The translations under genes were made by a program, and so were the position numbers. Shown piece by piece: positions 12,505 through 21,558 of a DNA stretch of 64,000 bases. The notes beneath the pieces are model-generated. The model ran no database searches. It saw nothing but the letters and a program-made list of their open reading frames with translations, and was not told the origin of the DNA. How positions within the stretch are numbered: the stretch's first letter is position 1; each line of letters opens with the position of its first letter. Origin of the DNA: Rhynchonema sp. JSB1_4 (lineage: Eukaryota > Nematoda > Chromadorea > Monhysterida > Xyalidae); assembly GCA_030248065.1 (NCBI GenBank), contig JASAMV010006129.1:1-64000 (forward strand), read 5' to 3'.

Positions 12505-13437
12505 ATGCGCAACATCTTGGCACCTGTCTTTTTGTTTCTGGTCTGCCTGGTCAGTGCTTCAGCTGACGCGACAAGTGCGTTAATTTTTGATTTTTTTGTT
12601 TGGATAAGCATGCAGGTAAGAATCTCGTTTTTTGACAAGACCAAGTCCTGGCACAAAGCACGACCCATTTCACAGCCAGCTGCAAGGTGCAAGCGCATGG
12701 TCATTCGTATTTAGTCTACGAAAACAGATGTTTCATCCTGGTCACTACACCGAGCAACGGCTGGGGCGATGCAATGTCATATTGTGAAAAGTTGGACAGA
12801 AACTTTTTGGTGTCGTAATTTTCTTTGGCAGGACCACCTCCGAGCATTGGCTTGCAGATTATTCCATGGAACACTGCCTTGGATTGAGGACGCCGACACT
12901 CTCAACGCAACTCTTGCGTGGACCAAATCTGTGATCCAATATCAGGTCATATCAAAAATGCCAAACAATTTTCGGAATTTTGGCAGACAGTTTTTACACA
13001 GCGCATAAAATACAGCAATACAGCTTCTGCATATTGAGGTGCCATACGTTTCCTCTTTTTCTCCGAAGAGCGAAGAGTGGCTGACATGTTGTGGGTTTCA
13101 GAAGACAGGACCATTGACGTGCACGCTCAAATAAGCCAATAAGTAAATATCCGGAACCATTCAGTTCGCGGACTCAATATTTCAGGGCAACATTTGGATT
13201 GGTCTGCTACAAACGGACACATCCTAGGAGCCGGAGCTTGGTTGGGCGTGGGTGAATGGTGATCACTCATTCAATCACACGGCACAACCGCTGTGGTACC
13301 CGAGCGAGCCAAACAACATGGGTTGCGAATCACAAGATTGTGCCGGCATCTGTTATGACATTTATGATGAAGGCATTTGTGACCTGAGTTGTTCGAGAGC
13401 TGACGCGTCCATCTGTGAAGTTGTCGCTATGTCCTGA
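12505..13437 (+). CDS. Secreted C-type lectin-like protein, possibly broken
   Basis: The first exon (12505-12574) starts at ATG and encodes a hydrophobic signal peptide (MRNILAPVFLFLVCLVSASA). Exon 2 starts at 12676 (TSCKVQAHG...YCEKLDRNFLVS), further exons cover about 12835-12945 and 13186-13437 (TGA). C-type lectin landmarks seen: a tyrosine-rich start with paired cysteines, YCEKL, WIGL, WVNG, the EPN tripeptide typical of mannose-type calcium-dependent sugar binding, and closing cysteines ending ICEV. Two problems: exon 2 runs into a stop unless a 22-base GT...AG stretch (12813-12834) is removed, and exon 4 has an in-frame TAG between WIGLLQTDTS and EPELGWAWVNG. It may be a decaying paralogue or contain sequence errors. 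A mannose-binding role is inference from EPN only. Confidence 0.55.
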
Positions 13438-13763
13438 ACAGGAACATCACGCAGAGTAAAATAACCAGCATTGTTATTGTCGAGAAACTTGTTCAAGAAC
13501 AACAATTATTGTGCACAAGTTCTACCTATAATATCTTATTTTTTTAACAATTTCACGTCTTTTTCATACGAATTTTTTGCCACAAGAAATTTGTGCACGA
13601 CTGTTTGTACACCCCACATTTTCAAGAGAAACTCATGTACCGTATTTTACCGCGGTCTCGACGCGGCCTAACGCAGTTTTCGCATTTTGAAGCACGGAAC
13701 GGTATCACTGAATCGAATTCACGAATCCCATTTTGCGACGTTTTGCAATCACCCAGTCGTTCA

Positions 13764-13850
13764 ATGGGCAAAGCGTTGCTCTTGGTGTTGATGGTGATGG
13801 TTGTACTGTCGTCGGAATGTCATGCACTACTGCCTGATTTGAGAAAGTGA
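13764..13850 (+). CDS. Possible signal-peptide exon or secreted micropeptide
   Basis: A 28-codon frame starting ATGGGCAAAGC encodes a strongly hydrophobic leader (MGKALLLVLMVMVVLSS) followed by ECHALLPDLRK and a stop. The composition is that of a cleavable signal peptide. A potential GTGATC donor lies across the stop, so it could be the first exon of an unrecognised secreted protein instead of a complete peptide. No downstream exon was identified before 14123. Confidence 0.25.
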   Translation: MGKALLLVLMVMVVLSSECHALLPDLRK

Positions 13851-14122
13851 TCGGCATTGTATTGGTAATTGGCGCAAAAACACTTCCACGGCGTAAATGC
13901 CTTGCTACCGACATATGTACATACCATTGAGGACGGATAACAAAACTTCGAGATCGACTCGATCCAATTTGGTCTCGTGAGAGACTGCGATCCAGCGGTT
14001 CGGCTCACCGGATAATGATTGTGGGACGAACGAAATCATTCTTATAAAGCCTTTACCCACACTCTCAATCTCATGACTCATTTTACACCGTCAACACACT
14101 TTATTTAGCATTGTGTGCCAAT

Positions 14123-17100
14123 ATGAGCAGTCAAAAAACTCATCGTGCCGCTCAGAAACCCAAAAGCGCTTCTTCCACTTCGTCTTCTGGTGGCCAAAAA
14201 CCCGAAAAATCAGCAGCATTCACTGATAAAAAGGTGGTTTTGATTTCAAAACCACTTGGAAACTGAATCTTTTTTCGGTAAAAAAAAGCAATAACTACAT
14301 AGGTATGTACGTATCTCGAACAAGCCTTATTTAAAAATGGTATACAATTTCACCGAAAACAACTGAACAAAATAAAGTTTCAGCCTCAAACGCACGTGCG
14401 TAGTTCTAAGCGTCACAGAGAACATCAGGAATTGCTGCGTCGGCATGCCGAACTGACGAGAAAGATTCACGACAACACAAAAGAACTGATCGAATTGGAG
14501 CAAAGTGTGAAAACGGCGGCAGACATCGACATGACAAACCCGCAGGTGATGATGGTTACATATCAAGTAGATAGACTTTTGACTTCAACCGAAGTCTCTG
14601 CTGTTTGAAGAAGCCCACATTTTGCAGACATGTGCATAAGTCAACTTAAAATTATGATTGTTAGTTAAGATGTCCAGTGTTCGAACGGGATTCATTTTTA
14701 ATCCCGGGATCGGGATTGGGATCAAGAAAGTGTCGGGATCGGGATCCCGGTTTTGAAAACCCGGGATCCCGGGATCGGGATCGGGATTTACCAGATAGTC
14801 CAAAAGCAATAGTTTTTATCATTTTATGCATAAGATACAAGTTAATATCACAGACAACCATGAAACATGTTTATCACACATGGATAAACACCCGGAACAG
14901 TGCTTAAAGCCGATTGAAAATCGAGAGTAGCTGATGACAGATAAGTTCAAAGATCATAATTGTAGTCGATCAGTGGCAAAGCCTTTGACAAAAAGATAAG
15001 CATTTCACCATTTTATGGTTTCAAGCAGTATCTTTTGTCATCAAACAAATTAGGTGCACTCGAAAAGAACTGTTCAGAAGGCACGCTCGTAGGCGAAGCA
15101 CTTAGATTTTTGGAAGCTAGACGTGCCAGTCGCGGAAACTTTGTCTCATTTGTTGCGCATCATGAGAACATTTCCTCGAAACTGGGTCCCTCCGTTTGAA
15201 GCAACTTTGTGTAACCGTTCAGTTCTAGCTCGACTTGTTCGCGATTGGTGGTGCTTGCGGTTTCATCACACTTGGAATCAGCCGTCGAGCACCTCTTAGG
15301 GGCGCGGCCATGCAAACACGGTTGTGGACCGCGAGTCAGCAATAATTCCATGTCCAGTGACCGCCCCGCTTTGCATGGCCGCACTTGCGGGTCGCGGCTT
15401 GCGGGTCACTCAAAACATTTATTTAGCGCTCGAAACTAAATAACTATTTAGTTTATTTATTTAGCGAAATGAACCAATCAGCGCTGTGCTACGGCAGTCT
15501 GCGACGTTGGCTCGAAGCTGATCGGTTAATTTTTGTGTGTTGCAGCCAATTAAATGTTTCAAGTGACCAATTGTGAATTGTTTCAACCGCGACCCTCAAG
15601 TGCGGCCATGCAAACACGGGGTGGTTATTGGACATTGAATATCTTTCCGACCCGCGACCCGCGCCCGCGTGTGCATAGCAGCGCCCTTACAACAGCTTGG
15701 CGAATTATGATTGCATAATTTTTTACTTTTTGTTCTCAAAACATAATCCCGATCCCGGTACTTTTTTTGGCGGGATCGGGATCGGGATTGACTTTTTCAA
15801 AATGACGGGATCGGGATCGGGATCAGAAAAAAGGCCCGGGTCACATTGGGATGGAGGACTCATCGGCCCAGGAGAGTTTTACTCATCATGAATGCAGCTA
15901 CAGCGCCATGATGTGGCTCTCATAGCAGTTTAAAAATTTACCATTCTTTTCGTGCGCGCAATCCTTCTGATGCTTATTCCTCGACGAACCAGAAACAGAA
16001 AATCAACGAATAACAATATTGTGTACGTAGGCCGTGTTAAATCAGATTGTTCGGACGAAAACGACGATCGACAAATTGAAGAAAACGATTCAACACGAGA
16101 AAGAGCAGCAAAAACAGTTGAAAGACAGAATGGATACGCTGATTTCGCGATCGCCCTCGCCGGTCTCACTCGCTGATGACGACGGTGCACTGGCACACGC
16201 GAAACAAACTACGCAAAAGACGGACAATGCTCGTAGGTTTGTGGGTGGTATGCCCGTACTGTTCACACGCTCCCTCCCCGGTATGTTTGTGCAGGCCAAA
16301 GTCAACATCAGTTTTTCAAACGTTCAAGCTTGACAAGCTCGGTCACCAAGTTTGAATACCTATGTGCGTTATCACATCCTCAGTTGCAACTGGACATTTA
16401 TCAAGAAAGGAATAGACACGCACCCAAAATATTCTGAACATCATTCATCAGACGACCGGCGGTGTTGTTGGCGACATGCGAGTCGCTGACGGTCGAGCGT
16501 CCGTTACCGTTGCGATCGACGAGCGATGAACGACTGATACAGATTGAATCGATGATCGGTGAACCAGTGAATGTGCGATTGATGAATCTGTTGGACACAC
16601 CGCGCCAACAACGCACACACAAACAGAATTTGGAACTGATTGAGGTGCCTAGAATCACTCAATCCCTCTGACAGTGAAACAAGTGATCAGTCAGTAAATA
16701 ATTTCATTCATTCAATCCGTCAACCTGTACCAGGAGGTTACCAAGGAGGTCGCTCTGCTGCGACGTGTGCACAACACGACGACCAACAAAATCGAAGAAT
16801 TGAATGTCAGGACCGAAGCAGAAATCGGTATGAATCAAATCAAATGTCATCTGAAATGCATTTTCTCGATAGAAATAACACGGCATGTCCAGGCAGCACT
16901 CATCGTGAACAAGCGTTCGACAACCAATGGTTGGATGACGTGACCAAACAGCTCAACGACAACAGTAACATTTGGGGCGACAACATTCGCAACGAGGAAC
17001 AAAAGGCAACGGCTTTTTTTTTCGTTCGAATTTTGCAAACATGCCCCAAAGCCGGTGTTAAGTTCTTGAGTGGTAGAAGAACCTTTATGAACGCATCAGA

Positions 17101-17756
17101 CTCTGCCAGACAATTTTTTATTTCGGATATTCGATGTCATAAATTTCGATAAGCGCGTGAACGAAAACATGCAGCCGTTACGCTGGCACAGATGCATCTG
17201 TGACATCAGTGAAACTCAGAGCACATCAAAAGAAAACTAGTCACGTGACGAAGGCATAGATGCGATCACCAAGTTTGACACCAATCTTCTTTTCCAGATG
17301 CAACGTCGCTGGGAGCCGGTGGACGCGGAAATGACTTCGTTGCGGTTCACGGCCGCCGGCAATCACAATCAGATCGAACACGTCAGACAGGAATTGCGAC
17401 GTGTCGATGCCGTGAGTCGCCTTGATTTCTCAGGCTAAGCGTTTGTTCTCGCAAATCTCTCCGACACAGAATGTGCATCGATTCCATTACGTGTCGATCT
17501 ATGATCTGTCGTTGATCGCGTTCAACTGGATTGTGCATATTGGCAAACAGATTTGGTATTATGCAGGTGAATGATTGATTGGTTGAATTTGTTGATTGTT
17601 TGAATGATTGCTTAATTTAACCAATTGGTTAATCGATTGACCAACTCGCTGATCACTCAGCTTTCAGGTGAATGGTACTTGAGATGGAACGAGAGCCAGT
17701 TAGAGGATGAACAAACTGAAAGCTCGACCAGCGAACTGCAGAATGATTTGACGTGA
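14123..17756 (+). CDS. Unrecognised coiled-coil protein with C-terminal hydrophobic segment
   Basis: Nine exons keep phase: 14123-14233, 14384-14545, 16031-16236, 16454-16644, 16734-16827, 16893-17005, 17298-17411, 17470-17566, 17668-17756 (TGA). The protein starts with a Lys/Ser-rich disordered segment, then has long heptad-like charged helices (for example HREHQELLRRHAELTRKI and IVRTKTTIDKLKKTIQHE), a Ser-Pro linker, more helices (EVALLRRVHNTTTNKIEEL), and near the C terminus a hydrophobic stretch (VSIYDLSLIAFNWIVHIG) that could be a membrane anchor, followed by an acidic tail. The intron after 17005 uses a GC donor (AAAG|GCAACG), the only choice that keeps frame. I do not recognise the family; tail-anchored golgin- or tether-like architecture is only a guess. 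Intron 2 contains nested repeats (14675-15848). Confidence 0.6.
14675..15848. mobile_element. Candidate MITE with GGGATC arrays at both ends
   Basis: The left end reads CAGTGTTCGAACGGG and the right end CCCGGGTCACATTG, an imperfect inverted repeat of the CAGTG type. Just inside each end is a run of GGGATC/GGGATT hexamers (14700-14790 and 15745-15835), so the two ends carry the same motif, as in the other CAGTG elements. I see no clean 8-bp duplication; boundaries are tentative. A second element (15299-15686) is nested in its middle. Confidence 0.45.
15299..15686. mobile_element. Nested MITE, TTA/TA duplication, PIF-Harbinger-like
   Basis: The termini GGGGCGCGGCCATGC and GCATAGCAGCGCCC form an imperfect inverted repeat and are flanked by TTA at 15296-15298 and 15687-15689. 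A second inverted pair lies inside (15370-15388 against 15598-15616, CAAGTGCGGCCATGC). A 3-bp TTA duplication suits PIF/Harbinger elements, although a 2-bp TA reading is equally possible. No coding capacity. Confidence 0.5.
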
Positions 17757-18376
17757 AACAAACTTAATACCAAAAGTGCTCAACGTCGTCGATTCTTTTG
17801 ATAAATTTCCGTAGCATATGTATGTATATTTGAGCAAATATTTTTGGAGCAAATATCTTATTTGATTTGACTTATTGTATACATGTAAGGACATGAACAT
17901 GGTTAGCGTTTTGGTCAAGAACTCAAATGATGAAATAGCCATTTATTGACAGCGGGGAATTAATCGATGGGGACAGGGACAATAACACAGAACTCAGACC
18001 GCGGCTGTTCACTGCTTGTCGCACACTCAAACGAAACGCAGAGTCAAACGCATAAAATCAGGGAGGGCGGGAATTTGAAGAGAAATGACGTCATATGACA
18101 GAAGTTGACGGTGGAGGGAGTGAAAAAAATCGGATGAAAGTGTCCATGCACTGGTTTTCGCGGTTTTTTTTGAATATGTCAGTTTGGTCGAGAAAATGTT
18201 GAATACCTGAATGATAATTGCGCTGTTTTGAATATTTAACAAAAGTATTTTAATGTGGGTGAAGATATGGAGCATTTGTGTTTTCTAATTTTGAAATTTT
18301 ACAGATTGACATTTTTTAATCGCTGCCATGTTTCGTTTTCTTTGCATGATGAGTGCTGATCTTGGTGGATCGATCA
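17757..18376. other. Spacer downstream of the coiled-coil gene
   Basis: AT-rich, presumably containing the 3' UTR of the upstream gene. No gene, RNA or element with defined ends was seen. Confidence 0.5.
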
Positions 18377-18662
18377 GGTCCCCCCAGGAACTACACTGCT
18401 ACCTACTGTACCGGCCGAGCTAGGGGTAAGAATTTTTTAGGTCGAAATTTTTATGAAAATGTGGTCTAAAACGCTAATTTCGCGCGTAGTGCGCGATTTT
18501 CGCCTATTTTGAGCAAAAAATACCGATTTTAAGCCGTTTTGAGCAAAAAATTGCAACTTTCTCTGCGGCCGCCGGGCGGCGACCTACCTACTGTACCAGG
18601 ATGGAGCGTCAACCTACCTACCTACCTACTGTACCTTGGGGGGACCCCCTGCTACACCATTG
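18377..18662. mobile_element. Truncated MITE of the CTACCTACTGTACC family
   Basis: Three or four copies of CCTACTGTACC flank a core with CGCGCGTAGTGCGCG (18481-18495) and GAGCAAAAAATACCG. The right end GCTACACCATTG matches the terminus of the intact element at 28499-28807. The left end is replaced by an orphan terminus of another family (CCAGGAACTACACTG, 18384-18398), so this is a recombined or truncated copy. Confidence 0.6.
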
Positions 18663-19136
18663 GTCCAATTTAGGGGGTTCTATTATTTTTATCGGGGGGG
18701 GGGTCAATTTTTTTTGGAGGGGGGGTTCTATTTCCGACAATACGGTACCTGGGCGGGTGTTTGGGAGTTGGTTTTTGAGTGAAAATTTTTAATGTTTTTA
18801 TTATGTGTTGAATCGCGTGCGCGCGAATTTTAGGTGATTTGAGGTGAAAAAAACGGGGCCGCTTAGTGTGGACCGCTGGACCGCTGATCGTAGGTTTGGG
18901 TTACGGTAGTGGGAATTATCCGCTGGCTGTAACCGCGCATTAGACCGCTATCGGCAACAGGTTACGGTAGATATGTTGACGTGTTGAATCTACCGTAGCT
19001 AAAACCTACGATCAGCGGTCCAGCGGTCCACACTAAGCGTTCCCAAAAAAACTACTGATTTTGCACTAATTTTGGCCAATTTGGTCAAAAATTGGCACTT
19101 TTGGGGAAAATAGGGGGATACCGTGGTAGTGATAGT
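18663..19136. mobile_element. Degraded relative of the 21852-22320 element
   Basis: Sequence from about 18760 to 19125 aligns by eye with the interior of the intact hAT-like element at 21852-22320 (GTGAAAATTTTT, TTATTATGTGT, GCGCGAATTT, TTTGCACTAATTT, CAAAAATTGGCACTTTTGGGG). It has lost both termini and is itself interrupted by the element at 18855-19044. Confidence 0.55.
18855..19044. mobile_element. 190-bp MITE with 37-bp perfect inverted arms, 8-bp duplication
   Basis: Arms 18861-18897 and 19002-19038 are perfectly complementary over 37 bases, beginning GCTTAGTGTGGACCGC; the outermost bases GGG..CGCTTAG match with two mismatches. The flanks are AAAAAAAC at 18847-18854 and 19045-19052, an exact 8-bp duplication, and removing the element restores the interior seen uninterrupted at 22090-22105. 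No coding capacity. Confidence 0.8.
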
Positions 19137-19511
19137 CAGTGTAGTTCCTGGGGGGTAGGGGGGCTCCCCCCTCGGGTACGCTATCTCCCCCTCGGGTGGT
19201 ACACTATCCCCCTATCTCCCCCTCCGGGTACACTATCTCCACCAATTTTTGCCTAAGATGGCCATTTTTAGGCCTAAAATGGGCATTTTTAGGCCTAAAA
19301 TGTGTGATTTTCTGGTCGATGTTCTCAAAAGTCGCCAAAATACCATTTTTATGAAGAATTTTTTCCAAAAAGAGGCAAAAATAGGTCACTACGTCAAAAA
19401 GTGACTTTTTCCCAAATTTTCCCCCCTTCCCCCCCTCGGGGGTACACTATCTCCCCCTCCGAAAAAAACGGAGGGTCCGCTATCTCCCCCTCCGGACCAG
19501 GAACTACACTG
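19137..19511. mobile_element. hAT-like MITE, CAGTGTAGTTCCTGG termini, array motif TATCTCCCCCTC
   Basis: 375 bp with a perfect 15-bp terminal repeat (CAGTGTAGTTCCTGG / CCAGGAACTACACTG) and an exact 8-bp duplication GTGATAGT at 19129-19136 and 19512-19519. Both subterminal regions contain repeats of GGTACACTATCTCCCC; the core has GGCCTAAAATG-type repeats and CCAAAATACC. An insertion inside the older repeat at 18663-19136. Confidence 0.88.
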
Positions 19512-19580
19512 GTGATAGTGGTGCACAGGTACACTTATGCACGTTTGTTGTTCGTTCGGAGCACATAATACACCTCTTAT

Positions 19581-20500
19581 CAGTGTGGTTCCTGGGGGGA
19601 GAGGGGTTCCCACTCCCCCCCTAAAATGGGCATTTTTGGGCCAAAAAGGTGTGATTTTCAGGCCAATGTTCTCAGAAGTGGCCAACATACCCTTTATATG
19701 AAGAATTTTTTCCGAAAAGGTGCAAAAATAGGTCAAATTTTCTACCTCAAAAAGTGACTTTTCCTGAATTTGGGTCTTCCTCCTCTCACAAGCAATTTTA
19801 TACCTTTTTAAGGCAAAAATCGGTGCTTTTCGACCTTATTTTCCCAAAAAATCGCGCGCTCTGCGCGCAAACCCACCCATAATACCTATTTTTAGGCGAT
19901 TTCCGGCGAAAATTTTGAAAAAGTACTATTTTTACCTCAATTTTTGGCCAAAATTGTGTCACAAAAACGGTGTTTTTTCGCCTTTTTGGGTGACCAAAAT
20001 CATACCTCTCACGCTTCCGGCAGTGTGGTGGCAGGCCAATCGACCCAAGATACCCTAGGGGGGGGGAAGGTTTCGGACTTACTCGAGATACCCCCCAGAG
20101 GCTGCCCAAGATACCCCTATGGTCCGTCAAAAAGCGAAAAAAGGCCGTTTTTTGCATGCAATTTTACTGCAAAATTGGCCTAAAAATGGGTATTTTTTGA
20201 CATTTTTGCCGAAAATTGGCCTAAAATGACCATTTTTGGGTGTTTGCGCGCGCAGCACGCGATTTTTGGGGGTCCAGAGGTCGAAACACACCTATTTTTG
20301 CCTTTGAAAACCACAAATCTACTTACTCGAGATACCTTTTGGGGTCGGCTCGAGATAGATACCCTTCCCCCCCATCCCCCCTAAGGGTTGACTCGAGATA
20401 GATACCCCTTAGGGGGGGAATCCCCCCCAGCCACTGCAGTGGCTTCCGGTCCCAACCCGCATCATACTTACCTCCGACACATGGGCCTGCCACTACACTG
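19581..20500. mobile_element. Recombinant MITE: left end of one family, right end of another
   Basis: It starts CAGTGTGGTTCCTGGGGGG like the 19137 family, but from about 19785 follows, in reverse, the element intact at 36399-36803, ending GGGCCTGCCACTACACTG at 20500. The 8-mers outside the two ends differ (CCTCTTAT against CCCCCCCC), so the copy is chimaeric rather than a single insertion. The core hairpin CGCGCGCTCTGCGCGC is at 19853-19868. It is interrupted by the element at 20021-20441. Confidence 0.6.
20021..20441. mobile_element. hAT-like MITE, array motif ACTCGAGATACCC
   Basis: 421 bp, termini CAGTGTGGTGGC and GCCACTGCAGTG, exact 8-bp duplication GCTTCCGG at 20013-20020 and 20442-20449. 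Six copies of a motif around CTCGAGATACCC or CCAAGATACCC are split between the two sides. The core hairpin GCGCGCGCAGCACGCG lies at 20246-20261, followed by ATTTTT. Nested inside the 19581-20500 element. Confidence 0.85.
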
Positions 20501-20572
20501 CCCCCCCCGGAATATAGCCCCCAAAATGGGGTCAGTGAATTAATAGAGCCCCTTCTATTTAGGTTTTTACGG
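20501..20572. mobile_element. Fragment of the TA-duplicating MITE
   Basis: Contains CCAAAATGGGGTCAGTGAAT and ends CTATTTAGGTTTTTACGG, the right half of the intact element at 32392-32628. The left terminus is missing. Confidence 0.65.
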
Positions 20573-20620
20573 TACCTACTGTACCGGGCAGAGATAGGAA
20601 ACGGGCCGGGTAAGGTCGGC

Positions 20621-20660
20621 CAGTGTAGTTCCTGGTCCGGCGGGGAAATTAGTGTGCGTC
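20621..20660. mobile_element. Isolated MITE terminus
   Basis: CAGTGTAGTTCCTGG followed by GAAATTAGTGTGCG: one end of a CAGTGTAGTTCCTGG element carrying the AATTAGTGTAC array variant, cut off where the LINE-A 3' tail begins. Confidence 0.55.
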
Positions 20661-20929
20661 AAATTCAAATTCAAATTTTATCTGCACGCTTTCGCAAAGA
20701 CCTTTACACAAGATCCGGAGAAACCCTAAAAAAATGAACATGAGTATCAATAAACAAAAATGTGAACAAGAACGAACAAACGACAAAGAAAACATACCGG
20801 CGAGATTCAACCAACCAAACTAATGAAGAGAACAAACGTAAAGTCGGCAACGGATGACGGAATATTGATGATTATCTGAAAAGCAGCAACCCAGTGACTT
20901 GTGAACTCTGAACCGCCACACCAAACGTA

Positions 20930-21012
20930 TGCTCCCGGAAGGACTCGAACCTCCGACCTCCCAGCCACCAGGCCTGGATAGCCAGTTGCTCTACCAACTG
21001 AGCTACGGGAAC
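20930..21012 (-). tRNA. tRNA-like sequence (Pol III A and B boxes) in TRIM 3' LTR
   Basis: 83 bases. The seven-base acceptor stem pairs (GTTCCCG with CGGGAGC, one G-T), discriminator A, D arm GCTC/GAGC, A box TAGCTCAGTTGG, T arm with B box GGTTCGAGTCC. The anticodon region is abnormal: no standard 5-bp stem with a 7-base loop and U33 can be drawn, and the molecule is about ten bases too long without a regular variable arm. I therefore do not assign an anticodon; it is a tRNA-derived Pol III promoter unit more than a working tRNA. Confidence 0.6.
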
Positions 21013-21320
21013 GCGGTCTGGCTGCGGTTCAGAATCACTCATAAACCCAACGCACGCACGCTCAATACACAGTGCACCGCAGCACACACACATAATACCG
21101 GTCCGTTCGTTATACGCCTCGACGCGTATGGGTGTGTGTCTATTCGCCAGACCACATCACCTCCCGTTCTCGGAAGTTCCGACCGCGGAACACAACGTCA
21201 CGCACCCTCCTCCGCTCGAGAAGGTTCGGTTCGTTTCATCCGACCCGGCTCCAAGCCGCTATCGGACTATCACGTCATCGGCTCACCACTTGTGAACTCT
21301 GAACCGCCACACCAAACGTA

Positions 21321-21403
21321 TGCTCCCGGAAGGACTCGAACCTCCGACCTCCCAGCCACCAGGCCTGGATAGCCAGTTGCTCTACCAACTGAGCTACGGG
21401 AAC
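21321..21403 (-). tRNA. tRNA-like sequence in TRIM 5' LTR (identical copy)
   Basis: Identical to 20930-21012, offset by 391 bases, the distance between the two LTR copies. It lies about 30 bases before the LTR end on the sense (minus) strand, so a Pol III transcript would start inside the LTR. Confidence 0.6.
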
Positions 21404-21558
21404 GCGGTCTGGCTGCGGTTCAGAATCACTCATAAACCCAACGCACGCACGCTCAATACACAGTGCACCGCAGCACACACACATAATACCGGTCCGTTCG
21501 TTATACGCCTCGACGCGTATGGGTGTGTGTCTATTCGCCAGACCACAGACTGAGGGGA

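Larger units (their letters stand above)
20900..21547 (-). mobile_element. TRIM-type LTR element carrying tRNA-like sequences in its LTRs
   Basis: Two identical 257-bp direct repeats (20900-21156 and 21291-21547) begin TG and end CA and enclose only 134 bp (21157-21290). GACT flanks both sides (20896-20899, 21548-21551). The related LINE-A 3' UTR copy near 30550-30565 has the uninterrupted sequence with one GACT, directly giving the empty site. On the minus strand a possible primer-binding site starting TGG lies 2 bases after the 5' LTR (21288 downward), and a purine-rich GAGAACGGGAGGTGA (21171-21157) precedes the 3' LTR, so minus is the sense strand. No protein is encoded. LTR identity implies recent insertion. 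Confidence 0.88.

Noticed and set aside
12813..12834. A real 22-base intron in the lectin gene
   Set aside because: Far below the size of any other intron here; more likely a local indel or decay, so recorded only as a caution.
20930..21012. A functional tRNA gene with assignable anticodon
   Set aside because: No standard anticodon stem-loop can be folded; only acceptor, D and T arms are convincing.
20872..21093. Minus-strand frame VAQLVEQLAIQ... repeated at 21275
   Set aside because: It is the translation of the tRNA-like sequence and LTR, a common artefact, not a protein.
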